From: Streptomyces sp. ITFR-16
GTDB lineage: Bacteria > Actinomycetota > Actinomycetes > Streptomycetales > Streptomycetaceae
Reading direction: 5' to 3'
Length of the DNA stretch: 64,000 nucleotides
NCBI RefSeq assembly: GCF_031844705.1
Contig: NZ_CP134609.1
Span: 2,418,001 to 2,482,000 of the forward strand
The notes under the pieces are model-generated. The model ran no database searches. It worked only from the letters and a program-made list of their open reading frames with translations, and was not told the DNA's origin. The position numbers and the translations under genes were made by a program. Of this stretch, positions 57,158 to 64,000 are shown piece after piece. Within the stretch, counting starts at the first letter, position 1. Every line of letters begins with the position of its first letter.

Positions 57158-57489
57158 TCAGTCCGCGAGATAGCGCTCGACCGTCTCGACCTTCGAGGTC
57201 AGGCCGTCGGTGACGCCCGGGCGGATGTCGGCCTTGAGGACGAGGGAGACCCGTCCGGCGCGCGCCTCGACGGCGGCGACGGCGCGCTTGACGACGTCCT
57301 TCCCCAAGCTCTCAACTACGTTCGAGCGGGGGAGACCCCACTCTCGTCCCACTCCCCCTCGGCAGAGGTGAACATGGCGTCCGTGCGGTTCGGCAGCCCG
57401 GACTCGCGGACGACCCGGACGGCGTCGGCGACGTACTCGCCGACGTCCTCGCCGACCCCCAGCGGGCTGACGGAGAAGGCGACGATCAT
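57158..57489 (-). pseudogene. Interrupted MTH1187-family thiamine-binding protein gene
   Basis: The 5' part codes for [19 protein letters not shown] to [10 protein letters not shown]. The 3' part codes for [18 protein letters not shown] to [10 protein letters not shown] in another frame. Together they equal one member of the MTH1187/YkoF-like family (about 97-99 residues, alkaline beta-alpha fold, thiamine-binding in known structures). Between them a 44-nt hairpin sequence replaces about 6 nt, a net gain of 38, which shifts the frame and brings a TAG. The ATG at 57489 overlaps the stop of the DUF3817 gene. A 64-residue C-terminal fragment could still start inside the insert. Loss of function is the simplest reading. 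Confidence 0.85.
57299..57342. repeat. 44-nt palindromic (MITE/REP-like) insertion
   Basis: On the minus strand it reads from AGTGGGGTCTCCCCCGCTCG to AGAGCTTGGGGAAG. CCCC-GCTC at one side pairs with GAGAGC-TTGGGG at the other across a loop containing GAACGTAGTT. I recall near-identical sequences scattered in many Streptomyces genomes. A GAGTGGG-like motif occurs both just outside and at the start of the insert, possibly a target duplication. No other copy was found in this window. Confidence 0.75.
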
Positions 57490-57836
57490 GCGCTGACCGT
57501 GCCTTCCCGGCGGGCCCGGGCGGCGATGACGCCGTCGGCCTCGTAGCGCTTGAGCACCTTGTCGCCGTACAGCCCGCCGAACGGCAGCAGGCAGAGCAGG
57601 AAGAAGAAGGCGACGCGCTTGAGCGGCCACTTGGTCTTCGCCCAGACGTCCAGCAGCAGCACGACGTAGATCACGAAGAGCACGCCGTGCAGCATGCCGA
57701 GCGGCATCATCAGGAAGTCGATGTCGGAGACCCGGCTCAGGACCGAGCCGAAGATGATCAGCGCCGGGAAGGAGAGCGCCTCGGGAATCGAGATGAGGCG
57801 CAGCCGGTGCAGGGCGGTAGCGGTCTTGATGTCCAC
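57486..57836 (-). CDS. DUF3817 membrane protein (second copy)
   Basis: This 116-residue protein has three hydrophobic helices (about 16-35, 45-66 and 74-92). [26 protein letters not shown] is the DUF3817 hallmark. The GTG at 57836 has AAGG upstream. The stop overlaps the start of the interrupted thiamine-binding gene. Function unknown; the pairing with an MTH1187-type gene hints at thiamine-related transport, but that is inference. It shares the HGVLxxIY and KxKWP motifs with the copy at 44065-44397. Confidence 0.85.
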   Translation of the reverse strand: MDIKTATALHRLRLISIPEALSFPALIIFGSVLSRVSDIDFLMMPLGMLHGVLFVIYVVLLLDVWAKTKWPLKRVAFFFLLCLLPFGGLYGDKVLKRYEADGVIAARARREGTVSA

Positions 57837-58087
57837 GGGGGCACCTTCGGTGGGAGGATCATGACTGCTTGTGAACACACGCACAAGCGGCACCCATTGT
57901 GGCATCGCCGCCCGGGGTGCCCGGCGGCGGGGCGGCGCCCGGAGCGACGGCGGCCCTGCCCGTTCCGTAAGGAATACGTCCCGATTGCGTCCGGGTCCGG
58001 TACCGGATGCGTATCAGGGCCGGTTCAGGGGCGAGATCGTGCCGGAGACCCTGTTCCGGCGCGGGTACCTGCCGCTACCTTCGCCGG

Positions 58088-58726
58088 GTGGCAATGTTCC
58101 GACTCCAGGGAAGCAAGACGCTCGCCGTCGATCTGACCGGCGATGCCGTCAAGGCGAAGAACGGCTCGATGGTCGCGTACGACGGCCGGATGACGTTCAA
58201 GAAGATGACCGGCGGCGGTGAGGGACTGCGCGGCATGGTGACCCGCCGGCTGACCGGCGAGCAGATGACCGTGATGCAGGTGACCGGGCAGGGCACCTGC
58301 TACTTCGCCGACCGCGCGAGCGAGATCAACCTCGTCTCGCTGCACGGCGACAAGCTGTACGTCGAGGCGAGCAACCTGCTGTGCACCGACGCGGGGCTGC
58401 GCACCGGGACCACGTTCACCGGGCTGCGCGGCGGGGCGTCGGGCAACGGCCTGTTCACCACCACCGTGGAGGGCACCGGACAGGCGGCGATCATGTCGGA
58501 CGGCACCGCCGTGGTGCTGCGGGTCTCCGCCCAGTACCCGCTGTTCGTCGACCCGGGGGCCTACATCGCCCATCAGGGCAACCTCCAGCAGAACTTCCAG
58601 TCCGGGGTGAACTTCCGGACGCTGATCGGCGAGGGTTCTGGCGAGTCCTTCCAGATCCGCTTCGAGGGCGAGGGGCTCGTGTACGTGCAGCCCAGCGAGC
58701 GGAACACCATCGGGGGCGATGTCTGA
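58088..58726 (+). CDS. AIM24-family protein, first of three
   Basis: This 212-residue protein belongs to the AIM24 (TIGR00266-like) beta-sandwich family, whose bacterial function is unknown. Evidence is the repeated short Gly-bounded strands (GDKLYVEASNLLCTD, GNGLFTTTVEGTGQAAIM, PLFVDPGAYIAHQGNL) and the GSGESFQIRFEGEGLVYVQPSE ending typical of the family. The GTG at 58088 is 6 nt after TACCTT, a possible leaderless start; an ATG at 58094 is the alternative. The next homologue begins at the overlapping ATG 58726. Confidence 0.88.
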   Translation: MAMFRLQGSKTLAVDLTGDAVKAKNGSMVAYDGRMTFKKMTGGGEGLRGMVTRRLTGEQMTVMQVTGQGTCYFADRASEINLVSLHGDKLYVEASNLLCTDAGLRTGTTFTGLRGGASGNGLFTTTVEGTGQAAIMSDGTAVVLRVSAQYPLFVDPGAYIAHQGNLQQNFQSGVNFRTLIGEGSGESFQIRFEGEGLVYVQPSERNTIGGDV

Positions 58727-59376
58727 TGCCGTTCCGTGAGATCAACTCCAAGATGGTCGAGGCGACGGTGGTCCCCGGCCAGAAGATGTTCAGCCAGCGC
58801 GGCGCGATGCTCGCCTACCGGGGCGAGGTCTCCTTCACCCCGAACATCCAGGGCGGCCAGGGCGGGGTGATGTCGATGATCGGCCGCCGGATGGCGAACG
58901 AGGCGACCCCGCTGATGACGGTCGAGGGCAGCGGCACGGTGATGTTCGGCCACGGCGGCCACCACATCCAGGTGATCACGCTGACCGGGGACACCCTCTA
59001 CGTGGAGGCGGACCGGCTGCTCGCCTTCGACGGCACCCTGGAGCAGGGCACGATGTTCATGGGCTCGCAGGGCGGAGTGATGGGCATGGTGCGCGGCCAG
59101 GTGACCGGGCAGGGCCTGTTCACCACGACACTCAGGGGCCATGGCGCGGTGGCGGTGATGGCGCACGGCGGGGTCATCGAGCTGCCGATCTCCCCGGGCC
59201 GCGAGGTGCACGTGGACCCGCAGGCGTACGTGGCGCACCACGGCGACGTACGCAACAAGCTCTCCACCGCGATCGGCTGGCGCGACATGGTGGGGCGCGG
59301 CTCGGGCGAGGCGTTCCAGCTGGAGCTGAGCGGCAGTGGTGCGGTGTACGTCCAGGCGTCGGAGGAGAAGCTGTGA
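58726..59376 (+). CDS. AIM24-family protein, second of three
   Basis: This 216-residue paralogue of its neighbours starts at an ATG that overlaps the previous stop by one base (TGATG). It shares the ordered motifs GDTLYVEADRLLAFD, GQGLFTTTLRGHGAVAVM, VHVDPQAYVAHHGDV and GEAFQLELSGSGAVYVQAS with the first copy. A Gly/Met-rich loop (QGGQGGVMSMIG) precedes the core. No signal peptide, no membrane helix and no catalytic motif are visible. Tight coupling suggests a hetero-oligomer. Confidence 0.88.
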   Translation: MPFREINSKMVEATVVPGQKMFSQRGAMLAYRGEVSFTPNIQGGQGGVMSMIGRRMANEATPLMTVEGSGTVMFGHGGHHIQVITLTGDTLYVEADRLLAFDGTLEQGTMFMGSQGGVMGMVRGQVTGQGLFTTTLRGHGAVAVMAHGGVIELPISPGREVHVDPQAYVAHHGDVRNKLSTAIGWRDMVGRGSGEAFQLELSGSGAVYVQASEEKL

Positions 59377-60140
59377 GCACGCCCGTGATCTTCGATCCGA
59401 TGACGCTGCCGTCGGACGACAACGTCAACGCGTACACCTTCTGTGTGGAGCTCAAGGGGAGCCAGTGGTTCCTGCAGAAGGGCAAGATGATCGCCTACTA
59501 CGGGCGGATCGACTTCAACGGCATCGGGCACGGCCGCTTCGAGCGCCTGGTCCGTTCGAGCTTCCACTCGCCGCTGCACGCCAGTGACTGGGTGGTGGCC
59601 GAGGGCAGCGGCAAGATGCTGCTCGCGGACCGGGCCTTCGATGTGAACTCCTACGACCTGGACGACGGGAACCTGACGATCCGGTCCGGCAACCTGCTGG
59701 CGTACCAGCCGACGCTGGCGCTGAAGCAGTCGATCGTGCCGGGGTTCCTGACGCTGATCGGCACCGGGAAGTTCGTCGCCGCGTCCAACGGGGCGGTGGT
59801 CTTCATGGAGCCGCCGCTGCGGGTCGACCCGCAGGCGCTGGTGGGCTGGGCGGACTGCCCCTCGCCGTGCCACCACTACGACCACGGCTACATGACGGGC
59901 GTGATGGGCGGGCTGCGGGCGCTGACCGGGATCGGCGGCGCCTCGGGCGAGGAGCACCAGTTCGAGTTCGTGGGCGCGGGCACGGTGCTGCTCCAGTCCT
60001 CCGAGCAGCTGATGGCCGAGCAGCCGACGGGCGGAGTGCCCCAGCAGGCGGGCGCGGGCGTACCGGGGGCGGGTCAGCCGGGGTCCACCCCCCGCGCCCC
60101 CGGTCAGCTGGGGGACCTCCAGCGTCGCTTCGGTTTGTGA
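59373..60140 (+). CDS. AIM24-family protein, third of three
   Basis: This 255-residue member starts at a GTG overlapping the previous stop. It has the same fold pattern (GNLTIRSGNLLAYQPTL, VPPL-type RVDPQALVGW, FEFVGAGTVLLQSSEQ) but differs most. It contains a CPSPCHHYDHGY segment with two Cys and three His, which could bind a metal. A Pro/Gly-rich C-terminal tail (about 215-255) ends in DLQRRFGL. Unlike the other two it has this Cys/His insert, so it may be the specialised subunit. Confidence 0.87.
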   Translation: MSTPVIFDPMTLPSDDNVNAYTFCVELKGSQWFLQKGKMIAYYGRIDFNGIGHGRFERLVRSSFHSPLHASDWVVAEGSGKMLLADRAFDVNSYDLDDGNLTIRSGNLLAYQPTLALKQSIVPGFLTLIGTGKFVAASNGAVVFMEPPLRVDPQALVGWADCPSPCHHYDHGYMTGVMGGLRALTGIGGASGEEHQFEFVGAGTVLLQSSEQLMAEQPTGGVPQQAGAGVPGAGQPGSTPRAPGQLGDLQRRFGL

Positions 60141-60241
60141 GCGGTAGTCTGCGGAGTGTGACATCGAACGTCTGCGCCCCGCGCTTCTCGCGCGTGCCGG
60201 GCGTCACACACCCGACTTCGTCCGGCTTTCAACATCTTAGG

Positions 60242-60257
60242 TAGAATCCATATATGG
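60242..60257 (+). promoter_or_regulatory. -10 box and CCATATATGG palindrome at the marR start
   Basis: TAGAAT (60242-60247) is 6 nt before the ATG at 60254. CCATATATGG (60248-60257) is a 10-bp palindrome that covers the start codon. The surrounding A/T-rich stretch from 60228 may carry a MarR site for autoregulation. Confidence 0.5.
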
Positions 60258-60724
60258 AGACCGAGACGGCCACCCGCTGGCTGAGCGACGCTGAGCAGTG
60301 CGCCTGGCGCACCCACCTGGACGTCAGCAGGCTGCTGATGCACCAGCTGGAGAAGGATCTCCAGCCGTTCGGCCTGACCAACAACGACTACGAGATCCTC
60401 GTGAATCTCTCGGAGTCGGAGGACCGGCGCATGCGGATGAGCGACCTCGCCGGCGCCACCCTCCAGTCCAAGAGCCGGCTCTCGCACCAGATCACCCGCA
60501 TGGAGAGCGCGGGCCTGGTCCGCCGGGAGAACTGCGAGTCGGACCGCCGCGGACTGTATGCCGTCCTCACGGAGGAGGGCGCGGAGACGATGCGCAAGGT
60601 GGCACCGCACCATGTCGCCTCGGTCCGCAAGCACTTCATGGACCTGCTGAGCCCGGAGGCCCTGACCCAGCTCCACGCGGCCCTGGCGCCGGTGGCCGAG
60701 CATCTGCGGGGACGGCGGGGCTAG
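60254..60724 (+). CDS. MarR-family regulator
   Basis: This 156-residue winged-helix regulator has the pattern WRTHLDVSRLLMHQLEKDL as dimer helix, MRMSDLAGATLQSKSRLSHQITRME as HTH and RRENCESDRRGLYAVLT as the wing. One Cys lies in the wing and one near the N-terminus, which leaves redox sensing possible. The ATG at 60254 lies 6 nt after TAGAAT with no ribosome site, so the mRNA is probably leaderless. It follows the AIM24 genes and may control them. A strong terminator ends it. Confidence 0.93.
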   Translation: METETATRWLSDAEQCAWRTHLDVSRLLMHQLEKDLQPFGLTNNDYEILVNLSESEDRRMRMSDLAGATLQSKSRLSHQITRMESAGLVRRENCESDRRGLYAVLTEEGAETMRKVAPHHVASVRKHFMDLLSPEALTQLHAALAPVAEHLRGRRG

Positions 60725-60728
60725 GACC

Positions 60729-60772
60729 TGTCGTCGAACTGGCGCCGCCCGGCAGACGCCAGTTCGACGACA
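60729..60772. terminator. Bidirectional terminator between marR and the sensor kinase
   Basis: TGTCGTCGAACTGGCG (60729-60744) pairs with CGCCAGTTCGACGACA (60757-60772), 16 bp perfect, in the 52-bp gap between convergent stops. Confidence 0.9.
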
Positions 60773-60776
60773 CGCC

Positions 60777-62264
60777 CTAGGGCCTGTCCGGCGCGCCGGC
60801 GTCCGGCCTCGCGGCCGGCAGCCACAGTTCGAAGCGCGCGCCGCCCTGCGCCCCGGCGGTCACGGTCAGCCGGCCGCCGTGCCGGGCGGCCACGTCCCGG
60901 GCGATGGCGAGGCCCAGACCGGCCCCGCCGTCGTCCCGGGAGCGGGCGTCGTCCAGGCGCACGAAGCGCTCGAAGATCCGCTCGCGCTCCGCCTCCGGGA
61001 CCCCGGCCCCGTCGTCCGTGACCGCGACGACGGCGCCGCCGCCCTCCGCGCGCACGGTGACCTCCACCGAACCCTCCGCGTGCCGCTCGGCGTTGTCCAG
61101 CAGATTGCCGACCACCCTGGCCAGCTGCCCGCGCGACCCGGTCACCCCGGGCCCGCCCTCCTCCGGCACGGACACCGTGACCGCGATCCGGTCCCCGGTG
61201 CGCTGCGCGGCCTCCTCGCGGACCAGCGCGCCCAGATCGACCCGCGCCCTGCCGGGCCGCTCCCCCGCGTCCAGCCGGGCCAGCAGCAGCAGATCGGCGG
61301 CGAGCGCCTGGAGCCGTACGGTGTCGGCGACCGCGCCCGGCACGTCCAGCAGCTCGGGATGCGCGGCGCCCACCTCCAGCTGGGTGCGCAGCGAGGCGAT
61401 CGGGCTGCGCAGCTCGTGCGAGGCGTCCGCGACGAACCGCCGCTGCCGGTCGACGGAGGACTCCAGCGCGGTGAGCGTCTCGTTGGTGGTACGGGCCAGC
61501 CGGGCGATCTCGTCGTGCGAACCGGGCTCCGGCACGCGCCTGCTCAGATCCTCCGACGCCGTGATCGCGGCCATCTCGCGCCGGATCCCCTCGACCGGGC
61601 GCAGCGCCCGCCGGGTCACCAGCCAGGTCACGCCCGCGACGACCAGGAGCACGACGGGCAGCCCGGTCAGCATCGCCCCGCGCACACTGGCGACGGCCCG
61701 CCGCTCGGCGGCGAGCGGGGCGCCCGCGTGGACGGTCAGCGTGAGACCGGCGCGGGTCGTCGCCTCGACCGCCGCGAAGCGGTAGCCGGCCCGGTCGCCG
61801 TCGACGGTGGCGGTGCCGTTGGAGAAGTCCGGTTCGTCCGTGGAGATCTCGCCCCGGCCCGGGTCGGCGCCCCCGTCGTCGTCATCGTCCCGGTCCTCGC
61901 CGCCGTGCCGATCGCCGTCCCCGTCGTCGTCGCCCACCGCCGGGGACGGGGCGGGCCGGGGGGTGACGCGGTCGGTGCCGGTGCCGGAGACCGCCTCCAG
62001 GTCCTTGGAGACGGCCACCACCCTGCCCTCCTCGTCGGTCACCTGGACCGGGTGGTCCTCCTCGTCGCCCATGTCCAGCCGGTCGAACGGCACGTCGAGG
62101 GCGAGCTGTCCGGCGACCTCGCGGGCCGCCACCTCGGCCTGGAGGCCCGCCTGGTCGGTGAGGTTGGCCCGCAGGACGAGGAGGACGGCGAGCCCGGCGA
62201 CGGTCAGCGCGAGGGCGACCACCACCGTGGCACCGAGCGCGGCCCTGGCCCGTACGGATCTCAC
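60777..62264 (-). CDS. OmpR-type sensor histidine kinase with acidic extracellular domain
   Basis: This 495-residue membrane kinase has TM1 (about 10-33), an extracellular domain (about 34-195) and TM2 (about 196-217). A HAMP segment follows, then H-box FVADASHELRSPIASL with His283. The ATPase has VVGNLLDNAERHA, DDGAGVPE and GAGLGLAIARDVA. Residues about 111-132 of the sensor part are a run of Asp, Gly, Glu and His (GDDDGDGDRHGGEDRDDDDD), suited to cation binding. The GTG overlaps the response regulator stop. The divergent PepSY protein is similarly Asp/His-rich. Confidence 0.94.
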   Translation of the reverse strand: MRSVRARAALGATVVVALALTVAGLAVLLVLRANLTDQAGLQAEVAAREVAGQLALDVPFDRLDMGDEEDHPVQVTDEEGRVVAVSKDLEAVSGTGTDRVTPRPAPSPAVGDDDGDGDRHGGEDRDDDDDGGADPGRGEISTDEPDFSNGTATVDGDRAGYRFAAVEATTRAGLTLTVHAGAPLAAERRAVASVRGAMLTGLPVVLLVVAGVTWLVTRRALRPVEGIRREMAAITASEDLSRRVPEPGSHDEIARLARTTNETLTALESSVDRQRRFVADASHELRSPIASLRTQLEVGAAHPELLDVPGAVADTVRLQALAADLLLLARLDAGERPGRARVDLGALVREEAAQRTGDRIAVTVSVPEEGGPGVTGSRGQLARVVGNLLDNAERHAEGSVEVTVRAEGGGAVVAVTDDGAGVPEAERERIFERFVRLDDARSRDDGGAGLGLAIARDVAARHGGRLTVTAGAQGGARFELWLPAARPDAGAPDRP

Positions 62265-62920
62265 AGCGCCTCCAGCCGGTAGCCGGCGCCGCGCACCGTG
62301 CGGATGGCCCCCGCGCCGAGCTTGCGGCGCAGGGTGCTCACGTACACCTCGACGATGTTGGGGTCGCCGTCGTAGGCGAAGTCCCAGACGTGCTCCAGGA
62401 TGTCGGCCTTGCTCACCACCTGTCCGGCGCGCAGCGCGAGCTGTTCCAGCACGGCGAACTCCTTGGCGGTGAGGGCGATCTCGTCCTCACCGAGCCGGAC
62501 GCGGCGGGCGGCGGTGTCCAGCCGCAGGGCCCCGACGGCGACCACCGGTGAGCCGGAGCCGCCGCGCCGGCGCAGCAGGGCGCGGACGCGGGCGACCAGC
62601 ACGACATAGCTGAACGGCTTGGTCAGATAGTCGTCGGCGCCCGTGTCGAGGCCCTCCGCCTCGTCGTACTCCCCGTCCTTCGCGGTCAGCATCAGGATCG
62701 GCACCTCGTGACCGGCGGCGCGCAGGGCGGCGCAGATCCGGTAGCCGTTCGTCCCGGGCAGCATGATGTCGAGGACCACGAGGTCGTACACGCCCTCGGA
62801 GGCCCGGTGCAGGCCCTCCGTGCCGTCGTGCACGACGTCCACGGCGAATCCCTCGGCGGTGAGCCCCCGGGCCAGGGAGATCGCCAGCCGCTTCTCGTCC
62901 TCCACGATCAACAGGCGCAT
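62261..62920 (-). CDS. OmpR/PhoB-family response regulator
   Basis: This 219-residue regulator has the acidic pocket Glu7-Asp8, phosphoacceptor Asp51 (LVVLDIMLPG), the Thr of MLTAKDG and Lys of LTKPFSY. The winged helix (about 125-219) carries LTAKEFAVLEQLALRAG, VWDFAYDGDPNIVEVYVSTLRRKLG and IRTVRGAGYRL. It precedes its kinase with a 4-nt overlap. Three direct repeats with 10-bp period between it and the divergent PepSY gene are its probable binding site. Confidence 0.95.
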   Translation of the reverse strand: MRLLIVEDEKRLAISLARGLTAEGFAVDVVHDGTEGLHRASEGVYDLVVLDIMLPGTNGYRICAALRAAGHEVPILMLTAKDGEYDEAEGLDTGADDYLTKPFSYVVLVARVRALLRRRGGSGSPVVAVGALRLDTAARRVRLGEDEIALTAKEFAVLEQLALRAGQVVSKADILEHVWDFAYDGDPNIVEVYVSTLRRKLGAGAIRTVRGAGYRLEAL

Positions 62921-62943
62921 GCGCTCAGGGTCGCAAACCGAAG

Positions 62944-62980
62944 CTGAAGACGGCTTCAGGTCGCTTCAGGCTGCGTTCAG
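62944..62980. promoter_or_regulatory. Direct-repeat array for the OmpR-type regulator
   Basis: GCTTCAGG (62953-62960), GCTTCAGG (62963-62970) and GCGTTCAG (62973-62980) recur every 10 bp, one helical turn, as in PhoB/OmpR sites. CTGAAG at 62944-62949 also makes an inverted pair with CTTCAG at 62954-62959. The array lies in the 120-bp region between the divergent regulator and PepSY genes. Confidence 0.75.
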
Positions 62981-63040
62981 CATCAGGCGCGCAGGGTGGA
63001 CCGCATCGCACCACAGCCATCCGATACGGGAGGAACCCTC

Positions 63041-63643
63041 ATGAAGCGCAAGATCGTCATCGCAGCCGTCACCGCGGCCGTGCTCATCGGCGGCGGAGCC
63101 GCCACGGCCGTCGCCCTCGCGGACGACGACGGCCACGACAGGGCCGACGACCGGAGCAGTTCGGCCGGCGGCACGGCGAGCGGCACCACCGCCCGTACGG
63201 CGGTCGGTGACGCGGTCGCCGCCGCCGTGGCAGCCGTCCCGGGCACGGTGACCGAGGCCGAACTCGACGACGAGGACGGCGGGCTCGTCTGGGAGCTGGA
63301 TGTGTACGGCTCCGACAAGGTCTGGCACGACGTCACGGTGGACGCGGACGACGGCAGGGTGCTCGGCAAGCGCGTCGACCACGACGACGACCGCGACCGC
63401 CACGCGCCCCGGAAGACCTCCGTCACGCTCGACGAGGCGGTCGCCGCCGCTCTGAGGTCCACCCCGGGGACGGTGACCTCGGTCGAACTGGACGGCCACG
63501 ACGGCCGACGCGGCGGGGCCACCCACTGGGAGGTGGACGTCCGGGGCAAGGACGCGAAGGAGCACGGGCTGCGGGTCGACGCGGCGACGGGCACGGTCTC
63601 GGCGGACCGGTCGTCGGACGACGACCGCGGGGACGACGACTGA
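63041..63643 (+). CDS. Exported PepSY-domain protein, Asp/His-rich
   Basis: This 200-residue protein starts at ATG 63041 with GGGAGGA upstream. A signal peptide (KRKIVIAAVTAAVLIGGGAATAVALA) is followed by two PepSY repeats (about 52-110 and 125-185; AVAAVPGTVTEAELD and ALRSTPGTVTSVELD open them). Acidic linkers (DDDGHDRADD, DHDDDRDRHA, DDDRGDDD) lie before, between and after. PepSY domains often inhibit proteases or sense in the cell envelope. The divergent two-component system with a similar acidic sensor probably controls it and may share its ligand. Confidence 0.9.
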   Translation: MKRKIVIAAVTAAVLIGGGAATAVALADDDGHDRADDRSSSAGGTASGTTARTAVGDAVAAAVAAVPGTVTEAELDDEDGGLVWELDVYGSDKVWHDVTVDADDGRVLGKRVDHDDDRDRHAPRKTSVTLDEAVAAALRSTPGTVTSVELDGHDGRRGGATHWEVDVRGKDAKEHGLRVDAATGTVSADRSSDDDRGDDD

Positions 63644-63652
63644 GGTGAGGGG

Positions 63653-64000
63653 TCAGGGGGCGTAGGCGGACAGGACGGTCCCGTCCTCGAAGGAGAGATA
63701 GAGCGCGTCCCCCTGGGCGATCAGGGAGATCCCCGACACGTCGTCGAGGGGCGCTCCCGGCTCGGCGGGCCATTCGGTGAGCAAGTCGGTCCCGACGCGC
63801 TTCGCCTCGCCCTCGGACGCCATCGCGACGGCGCCCGGCCCGTAGCCCTGCAGGATCACGGCATGGGGCCCGGCGACGGACGGCGCCCCCGCCGTCTCTA
63901 GGCCCTCGCCGCAGTCGCACGTCGACCAGCGCATCTGTCCGTCGCCCAGTCCGAACGCGTAGACCATGTGCTTGCTGCTCGCCACGACGATACCGTCCCG
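63653..64000 (-). CDS. PQQ-propeller-like protein, C-terminal part (runs off the right edge)
   Basis: About 115 C-terminal residues are visible and the frame stays open to the window edge. The segment GIVVASSKHMVYAFGLGDGQMRW and the end LIAQGDALYLSFEDGTVLSAYAP have the blade pattern of PQQ-like/BamB-type beta-propellers. A CDCGEG segment between them is unusual. The domain that such propellers often follow in Streptomyces, a Ser/Thr kinase or a membrane anchor, would lie outside. It converges with the PepSY gene with a 9-bp gap. Confidence 0.7.
   Translation of the reverse strand, partial: RDGIVVASSKHMVYAFGLGDGQMRWSTCDCGEGLETAGAPSVAGPHAVILQGYGPGAVAMASEGEAKRVGTDLLTEWPAEPGAPLDDVSGISLIAQGDALYLSFEDGTVLSAYAP

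Noticed and set aside
60156..60209. GTGTGAC / GTCACAC inverted repeat after the AIM24 genes as terminator
   Set aside because: Arms of 7 bp are 40 nt apart, so the structure is weak; it may be chance.

Overview
The window is chromosomal DNA of a Streptomyces or a very close relative. It has very high GC, strong third-position GC bias, frequent GTG and TTG starts, GTGA/ATGA gene overlaps, DmdR1-type iron boxes, and the GlgE trehalose-to-glucan gene set. From memory, the order glgP-glgE-treS-pep2-glgB, then thioredoxin, dctA, pfkA/pta-ackA-pyk, and icmA with a MarR gene matches the core region around SCO5413-SCO5444 of S. coelicolor. No rRNA, tRNA, transposase, integrase or CRISPR array was found.

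Layout. 1-1.8 kb: two tandem paralogous lipoprotein L,D-transpeptidases, the first cut by the window edge. 1.9-4.2 kb: glgX. 4.2-8.4 kb: a decapitated LuxR-type response regulator, then a heterodimeric ABC exporter. 8.8-12.3 kb: secreted M4 metalloprotease and secreted alginate-lyase-like protein, convergent. 12.4-23.7 kb: storage-carbon block glgP, glgE, treS, pep2, glgB. Trehalose becomes maltose (TreS), maltose 1-phosphate (Pep2) and linear glucan (GlgE). GlgB branches the glucan, and GlgP and GlgX take it apart. 23.8-31.8 kb: secreted HAD phosphatase, MerR-thioredoxin pair, dctA with a divergent CitA/DcuS-like two-component system, an XRE regulator and pfkA. 32-37 kb: pta-ackA-pyk. 37-39.7 kb: a DUF6230/DUF6114 cell-surface locus of unknown function. 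40.3-45 kb: CnoX-like thioredoxin-TPR protein, TetR regulator, icmA, DUF3817 protein, MarR regulator. 45-47.5 kb: MFS exporter with divergent ArsR-type regulator. 47.5-57.1 kb: seven-gene iron-siderophore operon plus an AraC activator, both under iron boxes. 57.2-57.8 kb: a thiamine-binding-protein gene broken by a 44-nt hairpin repeat, and a second DUF3817 gene. 58-60.1 kb: three tandem AIM24-family genes. 60.3-63.6 kb: MarR regulator, then an OmpR-type two-component system divergent from a PepSY protein. The right edge cuts a PQQ-propeller-like gene.

Points of most interest. (1) The siderophore operon encodes two exporter-fold ABC half-transporters next to a siderophore-interacting protein. 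Their ATPase defects are complementary: one lost Walker A, the other lost the LSGGQ signature. The set looks like a split version of mycobacterial IrtAB. (2) A 44-nt palindromic repeat has interrupted the thiamine-binding gene. (3) Nine genes, mostly regulators, show a TAnnnT box exactly 6-7 nt before the start codon, so many are probably leaderless. Several of these boxes sit inside perfect operators: a 24-bp palindrome at icmA, a DmdR box at araC and a 19-bp-spacer MerR promoter. (4) The DUF6230-DUF6114-secreted protein locus and the AIM24 triplet are conserved-looking systems without a known job.
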